10,450 nt of DNA from Spirochaetaceae bacterium (lineage in GTDB: Bacteria; Spirochaetota; Spirochaetia; SZUA-6; Bin103): assembly GCA_028820215.1 (NCBI GenBank), contig JAPPKD010000319.1:1-10450 (forward strand), given 5' to 3'. Below the pieces are notes generated by a model. The model was not told the DNA's origin, did not search any database, and was given only the letters and a program-made list of their open reading frames with translations. Made by a program: the position numbers and the translations under genes. The stretch's first letter is position 1. The number at the start of each line of letters is the position of its first letter. Positions 1-5,692 of the stretch are shown piece by piece.

Positions 1-2
1 AC

Positions 3-65
3 GGCGTGCGCGCCGACGGCTCCACCGAGCCGGTCATGCGCGCCGGCGAGTGGGCTCTATCTTGA
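3..65 (+). CDS. C-terminal tail of an unidentified protein (partial)
   Basis: The window opens inside a plus-strand reading frame that stays open from base 3 to a TGA at 63-65. It encodes about 20 residues ending in GEWALS. The codons favour G/C in the third position as in neighbouring genes, and the frame stops just before a short non-coding stretch. The fragment is too short to assign to a family. Whether it is coding at all is an inference from composition and position. Confidence 0.35.
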   Translation, partial: GVRADGSTEPVMRAGEWALS

Positions 66-97
66 ACAACTCCCTGCCATGCGGCTGAACCCGCTGG

Positions 98-322
98 CTA
101 CAATCTGAATCCGCTGTCGTTCACCGGACGGGATGGACGGCGGGGGTGGTTTGCAAGCCGGGCGAGGCTGGTAGCGAATGCGATGTAGTCGTCGAAGCTG
201 AGCTCCGTGTTCTGTGCGGCGGCGCGCATGTCCCGGCGTAACTCGTCCGAGCCTGATAGCGCGAGCAACTCGGCCTTTTCAGCCGCGGTCAGCGGGACCG
301 TGGTTCGTTCGGATTTCCTCAT
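98..322 (-). CDS. Small conserved-looking hypothetical protein (74 aa)
   Basis: The frame extends further upstream, but the protein-like part starts at the ATG at 320-322 (MRKSERTT...) and gives 74 residues. A GGAG lies 4 nt before this ATG. Residues 9-35 are a charged helical stretch (LTAAEKAELLALSGSDELRRD), followed by LSFDDYIAF (41-49) and a basic, proline-rich end (ANHPRRPSRP, 57-66). It has no signal peptide or membrane segment. Its start overlaps the end of the upstream minus-strand frame (279-440), so the two genes were probably translationally coupled. From memory, small proteins of this build accompany nucleotidyltransferase-type proteins in two-gene modules resembling toxin-antitoxin pairs, but I cannot assign a function. 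The partner appears truncated, so this gene may be a surviving half. Confidence 0.6.
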   Translation of the reverse strand: MRKSERTTVPLTAAEKAELLALSGSDELRRDMRAAAQNTELSFDDYIAFATSLARLANHPRRPSRPVNDSGFRL

Positions 323-440
323 ACAGCTCCAATCTGTCGAACAACGCGAAGTACTCGCGCGTCCGTTCCCAGTCGATATCGCTGGCGAATCGTTCAGCGA
401 GCGACTTGATGTCGGCCAGATCACGGCGTTCCCGCCGCGT
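279..440 (-). pseudogene. C-terminal remnant of a possible nucleotidyltransferase-type partner gene
   Basis: On the minus strand a 53-codon open stretch runs from an in-frame TAA (441-443) to a TGA (279-281). It has no usable start codon. The peptide reads like a real protein end: RRDLADIKSLAERFASDIDW followed by ERTREYFALFDRLELYEEIR. The pattern of a 'DLxDI' segment, then 'DIDW', then a leucine/tyrosine-rich helix is one I associate with the C-termini of small nucleotidyltransferase-like proteins; this is recall, not a search. The end overlaps the ATG of the 98-322 gene in another frame, a normal operon arrangement. Upstream of 441 none of the three minus frames reads as a continuation, so the N-terminal part was probably lost when this DNA was joined to the transketolase upstream region. 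Confidence 0.4.
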
Positions 441-497
441 TTATCCGAATGTGTCCAGGCCGCAGGTCGCACGACATGGTACCTTGACCCGAGAGCC

Positions 498-526
498 TTG
501 ACCATTGGAAGGGTGCCGCTTAGGTT
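498..526 (+). promoter_or_regulatory. Candidate promoter of the transketolase operon (leaderless type)
   Basis: TTGACC (498-503) matches the -35 consensus at 5 of 6 positions. After exactly 17 bp comes TAGGTT (521-526), a TAnnnT -10 box. Only 7 nt separate the -10 box from the ATG at 534, so transcription would begin at or next to the start codon. No convincing Shine-Dalgarno precedes the ATG, which fits leaderless translation. A second TTGACC (484-489) has no matching -10 box. Confidence 0.45.
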
Positions 527-533
527 CGGGCGC

Positions 534-1430
534 ATGCGGCATACCCATGACCATCCCGAGGGACTCGTCCGCGAGCTCCATCGGCGCGCCCAGCAGTTTC
601 GGCTGGACGTGCTGGAGATGGTACACGACAGCAACAGCGGCCACCTGGGCGGCGCGTTCTCCTGCGCCGAGATCCTGGCCGCGCTCTACTTTCATCACCT
701 GCGCATCGATCCCGAGCGCCCCGACTGGCCGGAGCGCGACCGGCTGCTGTTCTCCAAGGGGCACGCGTGCGCCGCCCTGTACTCGGCGCTCGCCCACCGC
801 GGGTTCTTCCCGCCCGCCGAGCTGCTGAGCTTCCGCAAGGTGGACAGCCGGCTGCAGGGCCACCCGGACCGCAAGACGCCGGGTATCGAGATCCCCGCCG
901 GGCCGCTCGGGCACGGGGTGGCGGTCGGCTGCGGCATGGCGCTGGCCCTGCGCGAGCGCGACGCCAAGCCGTCGGCGCAGACGGCGCCGTCGGGGGCGGC
1001 CTCGCCGGCCAGTGTGTACGTGGTGCTCGGCGACGGCGAGATCGACGCCGGGGTGATCTGGGAGGGCGCCATGCTCGCTGCCAAGTACCGGCTCGGCAAC
1101 CTGGTGGCGATCCTGGACTACAACGGCACCCAGCAGACCGGCGCCACCGCCGACGTGATGCCGCACGAGCCGATCGCCGCCAAGTGGGAGGCGTTCGGCT
1201 GGCACGTGCAGGAGATCGGCGGCCACAACGTGCGCGAGGTGCTGGAGGCGCTCGACCGCGCCGACCAGGTGCACGCGCGGCCCGCCGTGATCATCGCCCG
1301 CACCACCAAGGGGCGCGGGGTGTCGTTCATGGAGTACGACCACAACTGGCACGGTACGCCGCCCACCGAGGAGCAGTACACGGCCGCCAAGGTGGAGCTG
1401 GAAGCGGGGATGCAGCAGTGGCTGAACTGA
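534..1430 (+). CDS. Transketolase, N-terminal (TPP-binding) subunit
   Basis: This is the thiamine-diphosphate-binding half of a split transketolase (298 aa), which with the next gene would transfer two-carbon ketol units in the non-oxidative pentose phosphate pathway in the cytoplasm. Visible motifs in order are SGHLGG (35-40), LFSKGHACA (72-80), LGHGVAVGCGMALALR (125-140) and the TPP/Mg motif starting GDGE (166-169) and closing with the Asn of DYNG (197). Length is close to that usual for split N-terminal subunits (about 270-300 aa). A short Ala/Pro/Ser-rich insert (about 142-160) precedes the GDGE strand. The frame is open back to 207, but family similarity starts only after 534, and a promoter-like pair sits directly upstream of this ATG. 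GTG 513 is an alternative start. The downstream subunit overlaps by 13 nt. A related two-subunit TPP enzyme acting on another sugar cannot be excluded. Confidence 0.93.
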   Translation: MRHTHDHPEGLVRELHRRAQQFRLDVLEMVHDSNSGHLGGAFSCAEILAALYFHHLRIDPERPDWPERDRLLFSKGHACAALYSALAHRGFFPPAELLSFRKVDSRLQGHPDRKTPGIEIPAGPLGHGVAVGCGMALALRERDAKPSAQTAPSGAASPASVYVVLGDGEIDAGVIWEGAMLAAKYRLGNLVAILDYNGTQQTGATADVMPHEPIAAKWEAFGWHVQEIGGHNVREVLEALDRADQVHARPAVIIARTTKGRGVSFMEYDHNWHGTPPTEEQYTAAKVELEAGMQQWLN

Positions 1431-2389
1431 TCAACACGCGCGTCGCCTACGGCAAGGCGCTGGTCGAGCTGGGGCGCCGCAACCCGGACGTGGTGGTGCT
1501 GTCCGCCGACGTGTCCAACTCCGACCACAGCTTCATGTTCGCCGACGAGTTCCCGGACCGGTTCATCAACACCGGCATCGCCGAGCAGTCGCTGGTGGAC
1601 TGCGCGGTCGGCCTGGCGCTGGCCGGCAAGATCCCGTTCGTCAACACCTTCGGCGTGTTCCTGGCCACTCGCGCCGTGGAGATGATCCGCACCCACGTGT
1701 GCTACGGGCGCGCCAACGTCAAGCTGATGGCCGCCTACGGCGGGGTGTCGCCGAGCTTCGAGGGCCCCACCCACCACGCCACCGAGGACATCGCCATCCT
1801 GCGCACCTTCCCCGGCATGCGCGTGGTGGTGCCCGCCGACCCCTACGCCCAGACCGAGCTGCTGCAGCAGGTGGCGGCCAGCGACGGCCCGGTCTACTTC
1901 CGCATGAACCGCAACGAGGTGCCGGCAGTGTACGGCACCGGCGAGGCGGGGCCGGCCGATGCTCTGGAGCTGGGCCGAGCCCAGGTGGTGCGCCCCGGCA
2001 GCGATCTGACCATCGCCGCCACCGGCGTGATGGTGGCGCGCGCCGTGGCCGCGGCCGAGCAGTTGGCGGGCGAGGGCGTGCAGTGCCGGGTGATCGACGT
2101 GCACACCATCAAGCCGCTCGACGCCGGCACGCTGGCGGCGGCCGCCCGCGACACCGGCGCCGTCGTCACCGCCGAGGAGCACAACATCATCGGCGGCCTC
2201 GGCGGCGCAGTGACCGAGGCGCTCGCCGAAACCTGCCCCGTGCCGGTGGTCCGCGTCGGGATCGCCGACCGCTTCACCGAATCCGGCCCCTACTTCGACC
2301 TGCTCGACCGCCACGGCTGCTCCACCGCCGACGTGGTGGCCGGCGCCCAACGCGCCCTGGCGCTGAAGGCGCGGGAGGGACGATCATGA
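1418..2389 (+). CDS. Transketolase, C-terminal (pyrimidine-binding) subunit
   Basis: This 323-aa protein is the second half of the split transketolase, carrying the pyrimidine-binding domain and the C-terminal transketolase domain. FINTGIAEQSLVDCAVG (49-65) contains the glutamate (E56) that activates the thiamine aminopyrimidine ring in this family. GPTHHATEDIAILR (116-129), HTIKPLD (229-235) and AEEHNIIGGLGGAV (252-265) are further family landmarks. Length agrees with the usual 300-330 residues. The chosen start is GTG at 1418, inside the end of the preceding gene; similarity begins at once (AELINTRVAYGKAL), and a purine-rich GCGGGGA lies about 6 nt upstream. The overlap implies translational coupling and a heteromeric complex. 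The upstream open frame back to 767 is a shadow of the first subunit. Confidence 0.93.
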   Translation: MAELINTRVAYGKALVELGRRNPDVVVLSADVSNSDHSFMFADEFPDRFINTGIAEQSLVDCAVGLALAGKIPFVNTFGVFLATRAVEMIRTHVCYGRANVKLMAAYGGVSPSFEGPTHHATEDIAILRTFPGMRVVVPADPYAQTELLQQVAASDGPVYFRMNRNEVPAVYGTGEAGPADALELGRAQVVRPGSDLTIAATGVMVARAVAAAEQLAGEGVQCRVIDVHTIKPLDAGTLAAAARDTGAVVTAEEHNIIGGLGGAVTEALAETCPVPVVRVGIADRFTESGPYFDLLDRHGCSTADVVAGAQRALALKAREGRS

Positions 2390-2426
2390 CTTCGGCGGGT
2401 TCGCAAAGTACTGTATCCTGTTGCGC

Positions 2427-2433
2427 AAGGAGG
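2427..2433 (+). promoter_or_regulatory. Perfect Shine-Dalgarno AAGGAGG, unusually far from the ATG
   Basis: AAGGAGG is a full anti-SD match, but 19 nt separate it from the ATG at 2453. Four nt after it is an ATA codon (2438-2440) in the same frame as the small gene, five codons upstream of the ATG. Either a non-canonical ATA start is used, or AGG at 2444-2446 serves the ATG, or the match is fortuitous. Confidence 0.35.
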
Positions 2434-2452
2434 TCGCATAGGCAGGCATCCG

Positions 2453-2674
2453 ATGGCTACCAGCAGAACTATCTACAAGTACCACTTCAAGTTGGGCAAC
2501 AAGATCGTCCATACGGGTATTACCAAGGATCTTGATCGTCGCGAGGCTGAGCATCGGGGCGAGCAGGACTGGGAGACGGGTCACATCAAACAGGTAGGCG
2601 TTCGTACCACGCCCGCAGCCGCGAAGCAGTGGGAAGATGAACAGCGTGAACAAGGCAAGCCAACCGGTCCGTAG
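2453..2674 (+). CDS. Small GIY-YIG-like domain protein (73 aa)
   Basis: The protein begins MATSRTIYKYHFKLGNKIVH and continues TGITKDLDRREAEHR. This resembles a minimal GIY-YIG fold: a first strand with YKY (8-10), a second strand with HTGIT (20-24) in place of YIG, and then the arginine-bearing helix (R29, R30, E33). A second helix carrying glutamates (AAKQWEDEQ, 56-64) follows HIKQVGVRTT. GIY-YIG proteins are usually nucleases, but both signature tripeptides deviate here and the protein is very short, so activity is uncertain. ATG 2453 is the first canonical start; a strong SD further upstream leaves open an N-terminal extension of five residues. The gene lies between the transketolase operon and the truncated hsdM. 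The protein is basic/acidic mixed and soluble, without membrane segments. Confidence 0.7.
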   Translation: MATSRTIYKYHFKLGNKIVHTGITKDLDRREAEHRGEQDWETGHIKQVGVRTTPAAAKQWEDEQREQGKPTGP

Positions 2675-2800
2675 CAGTCACCAAGTGCATGGGCCGTTGC
2701 GCACCTCGCAGATCGGTTGATGGCAACTGGAGTGGAAGCGGGTTAGAGTACGCCCAACTCGTCGTTGGTCCGCGCGACAGCACGGGTGTGGAATATCGAT

Positions 2801-3262
2801 ATGGCACGGCGACGACCCAGAGAGCAGAAAGACGGAGGCAGAGCCGCTGCCACGCAATCAGCGACGACCGGATACGAGGCCGAGCTGTGGCGTATGGCCG
2901 ACGCGCTGCGTGGCTCTATGGACGCGGCGGAGTACAAGCACGTCGTCCTGGGCCTGATCTTCCTCAAGTACATCTCCGACGCCTTTGAGGAGCGGCACGC
3001 CCAACTCGAACTCGAGCAGACCGAAGGCGCCGACCCCGAGGATCCGGACGAGTACCGCGCCGAGAGCATCTTCTGGGTCCTGCGCGAAGCGCGCTGGGGC
3101 CATCTCAAGGCGCTGGCCAGACAGCCCACCATCGGCCGGCTCGTCGACGACGCTATGGCCGCGATCGAGCGCGACAACCCGGCGCTCAAGGACGTGCTGC
3201 CCAAGGACTACGCCGGCCCGGCCCTCGACAAGCAGCGGCTCGGCCAGCTCATCGACATATGA
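2801..3262 (+). CDS. hsdM: Type I restriction-modification methylase subunit HsdM, N-terminal domain only (truncated)
   Basis: The 153 residues match the N-terminal helical domain of Hsd[21 protein letters not shown] (27-46), then [17 protein letters not shown], ending in [13 protein letters not shown]. In intact HsdM (commonly about 500 aa or more) this is followed by the SAM-binding fold and the NPPF/NPPY catalytic motif; neither occurs anywhere in this window. None of the three frames after 3262 continues the family sequence, so this is a true rearrangement and not a simple frameshift. The truncated product could not methylate DNA. The start ATG 2801 ([10 protein letters not shown]) follows a weak GGAA at 7 nt; an in-frame TTG at 2765 is less likely. 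The gene itself looks undamaged up to the breakpoint, so the break may be fairly recent. Confidence 0.85.
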   Translation: MARRRPREQKDGGRAAATQSATTGYEAELWRMADALRGSMDAAEYKHVVLGLIFLKYISDAFEERHAQLELEQTEGADPEDPDEYRAESIFWVLREARWGHLKALARQPTIGRLVDDAMAAIERDNPALKDVLPKDYAGPALDKQRLGQLIDI

Positions 3263-3296
3263 GGCGATTGGACAGGATGCAACGATTCTGGACGGG

Positions 3297-3674
3297 ATGG
3301 AACGAAGGTACGCTCCGCTCAACGACTGGATCCATGATGCGTTGCGAGAGTCGGCGATACGGGTGATTCAACAGGACGAGCAGTACACACGCTTGTTTGA
3401 CGAGCTTGAAATACTAATTGCGGTAAACGCAGCGAGGCATCACGACGGCAAGTATCCAGGCGGAGATCCGTACTTCGTCGCAGGTGCTTTCGGCTACCGT
3501 GCAGACAATGCAAAAAGATTCCTGAGGAACACTCGGCGCTCAGTGTTGGCGGGCGCCAGTTCGCCGCTGTTGAGGTCCGGAATCCTCGGCGATACGGCAG
3601 AGGAATGCAAATGGTGGCTTGACTCGTTGGAGGAGTGGATTCCGAAGCTTCGTTGGAGCCCTTGGTGGCGTTGA
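3297..3674 (+). CDS. Orphan C-terminal-like protein fragment, unknown family
   Basis: This frame runs open from the hsdM breakpoint (about 3260) to TGA 3672-3674. The first ATG is at 3297, giving 125 residues. The sequence looks protein-like, with LFDELEILIAVNAARHHDGK (33-52), VAGAFGYRAD (61-70), LRSGILGDTAEECKWWLDSL (92-111) and a tryptophan-rich end (LRWSPWWR). The build 'FDxxExLxAL..., then aromatic glycine turn, then SGLFGG-like segment, then helix and RW end' resembles the C-terminus of longer hypothetical proteins found near defence genes, so it is probably a 3' gene fragment fused to the broken hsdM. This is an impression without database support. Base composition is less GC-rich than in hsdM or hsdR. 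There is no clear RBS, and function is unknown. Confidence 0.45.
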   Translation: MERRYAPLNDWIHDALRESAIRVIQQDEQYTRLFDELEILIAVNAARHHDGKYPGGDPYFVAGAFGYRADNAKRFLRNTRRSVLAGASSPLLRSGILGDTAEECKWWLDSLEEWIPKLRWSPWWR

Positions 3675-3852
3675 TGGATCGGTCGTGGCGCCGCTGGAGC
3701 GTGATGCCCATTCTGTGTGATCGGCCGCAAGCGACGAAACAACCAAACGGTGTCGGTCGGGCGTACGTCCATCAGGCCGGAACAGATCATCGAGGATCCG
3801 AGCGGTGGTGGTGCTTGTTCTTGCTCGTGCCACTTCCGCTGTTGTGTAGCCG

Positions 3853-3987
3853 ATGCCGGTCCTGTGTGGGTCGATGGCTGAAGAGGCCACCGTCGATTGG
3901 TTCCGAGTCCTCAGTTGTGGCGTCAAGGCGGCGCGAACGTGGCTTCGGTGCGGCATGCACGCAGATCCTGTCCGCGCGAGCTATTAG
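3853..3987 (+). pseudogene. Remnant of the 5' end of an hsdR gene (second copy)
   Basis: An ATG at 3853 opens a 44-codon frame. Its first 24 residues resemble the start of the intact HsdR at 6361: MPVLCGSMAEEATVDWFRVL here against [20 protein letters not shown] there, with 14 of 24 positions identical including the following VAL. The DNA match includes the 5-nt TAG-containing lead (GTAGC) before both starts and an exact 13-nt block TCGATTGGTTCCG. Similarity ends near 3924. After that the frame reads unrelated residues to a TAG at 3985-3987. This is a decayed or truncated duplicate of the hsdR start, not a functional gene. Confidence 0.55.
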
Positions 3988-4475
3988 TGCTCTGGCTCGT
4001 AAGTTCGAATCTGTGCGAGGCCCTGGTCCGGATCATCGAGCCGTTTCCGACGCTGGACGTCGGCGTTTCGTGGGCTCGGACTCGTCCGGTGGCAATACAA
4101 GGAACCGTAGTTCGTTTCGGCCAGGCGGATGCGGCTCTCCTGCGCGAGGCGGCGAGTTCGCTCCGCGAGCGCGCGCCTCGACCCGATGTGCGCCTCCACG
4201 GCTTCGTTCGGCTCCTGAAGCGCGGGGAGGCTGAAGACGATGGAATGATCCGTCTCGCAACCGATATCGACGGAAAGCAGCAATCGGTCGTGGCGGTCCT
4301 TGGTCGGGCGGACTATGAACGAGCGGTTCAGGCTCACAAGGATCGCGCACTGGTCGTGCTAGCGGGCGACCTCGAACGCACCGGCCAGCGGTGGCGGTTG
4401 CTCAATTCGCACGTCGATGGCGTCCTGCGTGACGACGAACCGGAATCGCGAGACTCTCCGGATGACGATGAGTAG
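3987..4475 (+). CDS. C-terminal part of a hypothetical protein (probably truncated gene)
   Basis: The frame is open from TTG 3897 but overlaps the hsdR remnant up to about 3924, so the supported coding part is given from GTG 3987 (162 aa). It reads as two blocks. The first is SSNLCEALVRIIEPF followed by VGVSWARTRP. The second is a compact beta-rich domain: DVRLHGFVRLLKR, IRLATDIDGKQQSVVAVLG, RADYERAVQAHKDRALVVLA and GDLERTGQRWRLLNSHVDGV. The second block resembles the OB-like C-terminal end of longer hypothetical bacterial proteins, with the pattern 'G.V..L.R...EG.V.....DG....V...L...Y..A..AH.....V...GDL...GR...L'. The acidic tail is ESRDSPDDDE. An N-terminal domain seems to be missing. No strong RBS precedes GTG 3987. 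The ATPase gene follows after 95 nt. Function is unknown. Confidence 0.5.
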   Translation: MLWLVSSNLCEALVRIIEPFPTLDVGVSWARTRPVAIQGTVVRFGQADAALLREAASSLRERAPRPDVRLHGFVRLLKRGEAEDDGMIRLATDIDGKQQSVVAVLGRADYERAVQAHKDRALVVLAGDLERTGQRWRLLNSHVDGVLRDDEPESRDSPDDDE

Positions 4476-4557
4476 ACATCGGGAAGAAGGTCCATCGCCT
4501 CGTTCCGATCACGGGTGGTGAGGAAGTGAAGCCGTTTCTTGACTGCAGTCCGGTCCG

Positions 4558-4562
4558 AGGAG
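4558..4562 (+). promoter_or_regulatory. Shine-Dalgarno AGGAG for the ATPase gene
   Basis: AGGAG ends 8 nt before GTG 4571. This supports a GTG start for the ATPase, since family similarity begins immediately (LHRLTVRGFKSI). Confidence 0.6.
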
Positions 4563-4570
4563 CGTAGACC

Positions 4571-5692
4571 GTGGCGACTCTACACCGACTCACCGTTCGC
4601 GGCTTCAAGTCTATTCGTGAACTGGAGAACTTCGAACTCCACGGGGTCAATGTGCTCATCGGGGCGAATGGGGCGGGAAAGAGCAACCTGCTGGACGTGT
4701 TCCGTTCGGTGTCGGAGCTGGCGGGCGGCCGATGGCAGGTCCATGTCAAGCAGGAGGGCGGAGCGGATGCACTGCTGTACGGAGGGCGGAGGAAGACTCC
4801 ACGTCTCGAAATAGCACTGTCATTCGACCGGGGACACTATTGTTACAGCTTCTCGGCAGAGGCTGCGGGTGACGATCTCGTACTGGGCAGGGAGTGGCTG
4901 TCTCCCGGCGCGGCACAGGAAGCAGAACCAGTGACCGCGCGAAGGCTGTTGTCTGGACGGTCATCCGGGTGGTCGGTCGAGGCCGTGAGAGACAGTCTCA
5001 AGGAATTGGCCATCTATCGGCTTTCGACGTTTGCACTATCTGGGATCAGGGACTGGCGTGTGTACCACTTTGGCGACACGAGCCGCGCGAGCGGGATGCG
5101 TTGCCCGCAGGAGGTGCGTGACAACCTGCGCCTGAAGGCGGATGGCAGCAACCTGGCTCCGTTTCTGCGATTCCTGCGCGAGCGGCATCCGCGCAGACTT
5201 CAGGACATCGTGGATACGGTGCGGATCGCCGCACCGTTCTTTGGAGACTTCGTGTATCGCAAGGACGTCGAGAAGCGTGTCGAGCTGGAGTGGTACCACC
5301 GGGATGATCGGAACACGCCGCTGGGGCCGGAGCAGATCTCCGACGGGTTGCTCCGATTCGTCTGTGTGGCGACGGTGCTCCTCCAGCCGCCCGAGTTGCA
5401 GCCTGATCCGATCATGATCGACGAACCGGAGTTGGGGTTGCATCCACTGGCGCTCACACTGCTCGCCGAGATGGTTCGAGGCGCCAGCCAGGCGCGGAGG
5501 GTAATCCTCTCCACTCAATCAGCCGACCTTGTCAGCGAGTTCGATCCGGAGGACGTGGTGGTGGTCAACCGAAGGGATGGCGAGTCTGTATTCGAGAGGT
5601 TGGATTCGGACGTCTTGCAGGACTGGCTGGAGGAGTACTCGGTGGGGCAACTCTGGAAGGCGGAGGTTGTCGGTGGTGGACCGACGCGTTGA
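4571..5692 (+). CDS. AAA_21/OLD-like ABC-type ATPase, probable defence protein
   Basis: The 373-residue soluble ATPase has the SMC/RecF/OLD architecture. The N-terminal strand LHRLTVRGFKSI leads to Walker A GANGAGKSN (31-39). The ABC signature-like ISDGLLRF is at 256-263 and Walker B IMIDEPELGLHP at 281-292. The last switch segment is STQSADL (314-320), with Gln where many relatives have His, a variant I associate with this subfamily. The central part (about 90-250) is a divergent helical insertion. No nuclease domain is fused to the C-terminus, so the effector is probably the DUF4276 protein, whose TTG start overlaps this stop codon (TTGA). The start is GTG with AGGAG at 8 nt. Such ATPases usually sense or license an effector in phage defence (compare AriA of PARIS, AbiLi, RloA). 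The role here is inferred from architecture and neighbourhood. Confidence 0.85.
   Translation: MATLHRLTVRGFKSIRELENFELHGVNVLIGANGAGKSNLLDVFRSVSELAGGRWQVHVKQEGGADALLYGGRRKTPRLEIALSFDRGHYCYSFSAEAAGDDLVLGREWLSPGAAQEAEPVTARRLLSGRSSGWSVEAVRDSLKELAIYRLSTFALSGIRDWRVYHFGDTSRASGMRCPQEVRDNLRLKADGSNLAPFLRFLRERHPRRLQDIVDTVRIAAPFFGDFVYRKDVEKRVELEWYHRDDRNTPLGPEQISDGLLRFVCVATVLLQPPELQPDPIMIDEPELGLHPLALTLLAEMVRGASQARRVILSTQSADLVSEFDPEDVVVVNRRDGESVFERLDSDVLQDWLEEYSVGQLWKAEVVGGGPTR

Noticed and set aside
441..1352. Long minus-strand open frame opposite the transketolase N-terminal gene (also 1118-2350)
   Set aside because: Low-complexity His/Val/Gly/Ala-rich translations, antisense to clear transketolase genes; typical shadows in GC-rich DNA.
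2386..2540. ATG overlapping the end of the transketolase C-terminal gene (MTSAGSQSTV...)
   Set aside because: The short continuation has no domain character and overlaps the better supported GIY-YIG-like gene.
2717..2749. TTGATG ... TAGAGT as an hsdM promoter
   Set aside because: The spacer is 21 bp, too long for a standard sigma-70 promoter.
3540..3956. Minus-strand frame of 138 codons in the gene-poor stretch
   Set aside because: Thr/Ser/Arg-rich without recognisable motifs or RBS; it overlaps the plus-strand fragment and the hsdR remnant. The 178 bases 3675-3852 hold nothing I can name.
3897..3986. TTG 3897 as the start of the 3987-4475 protein
   Set aside because: The first codons coincide with the hsdR remnant in another frame and have no RBS, and protein-like sequence is clear only from about 3987 onward.
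4539..4567. TTGACT upstream of the ATPase as a -35 box
   Set aside because: No -10 box at 16-18 bp; the expected position overlaps the Shine-Dalgarno.
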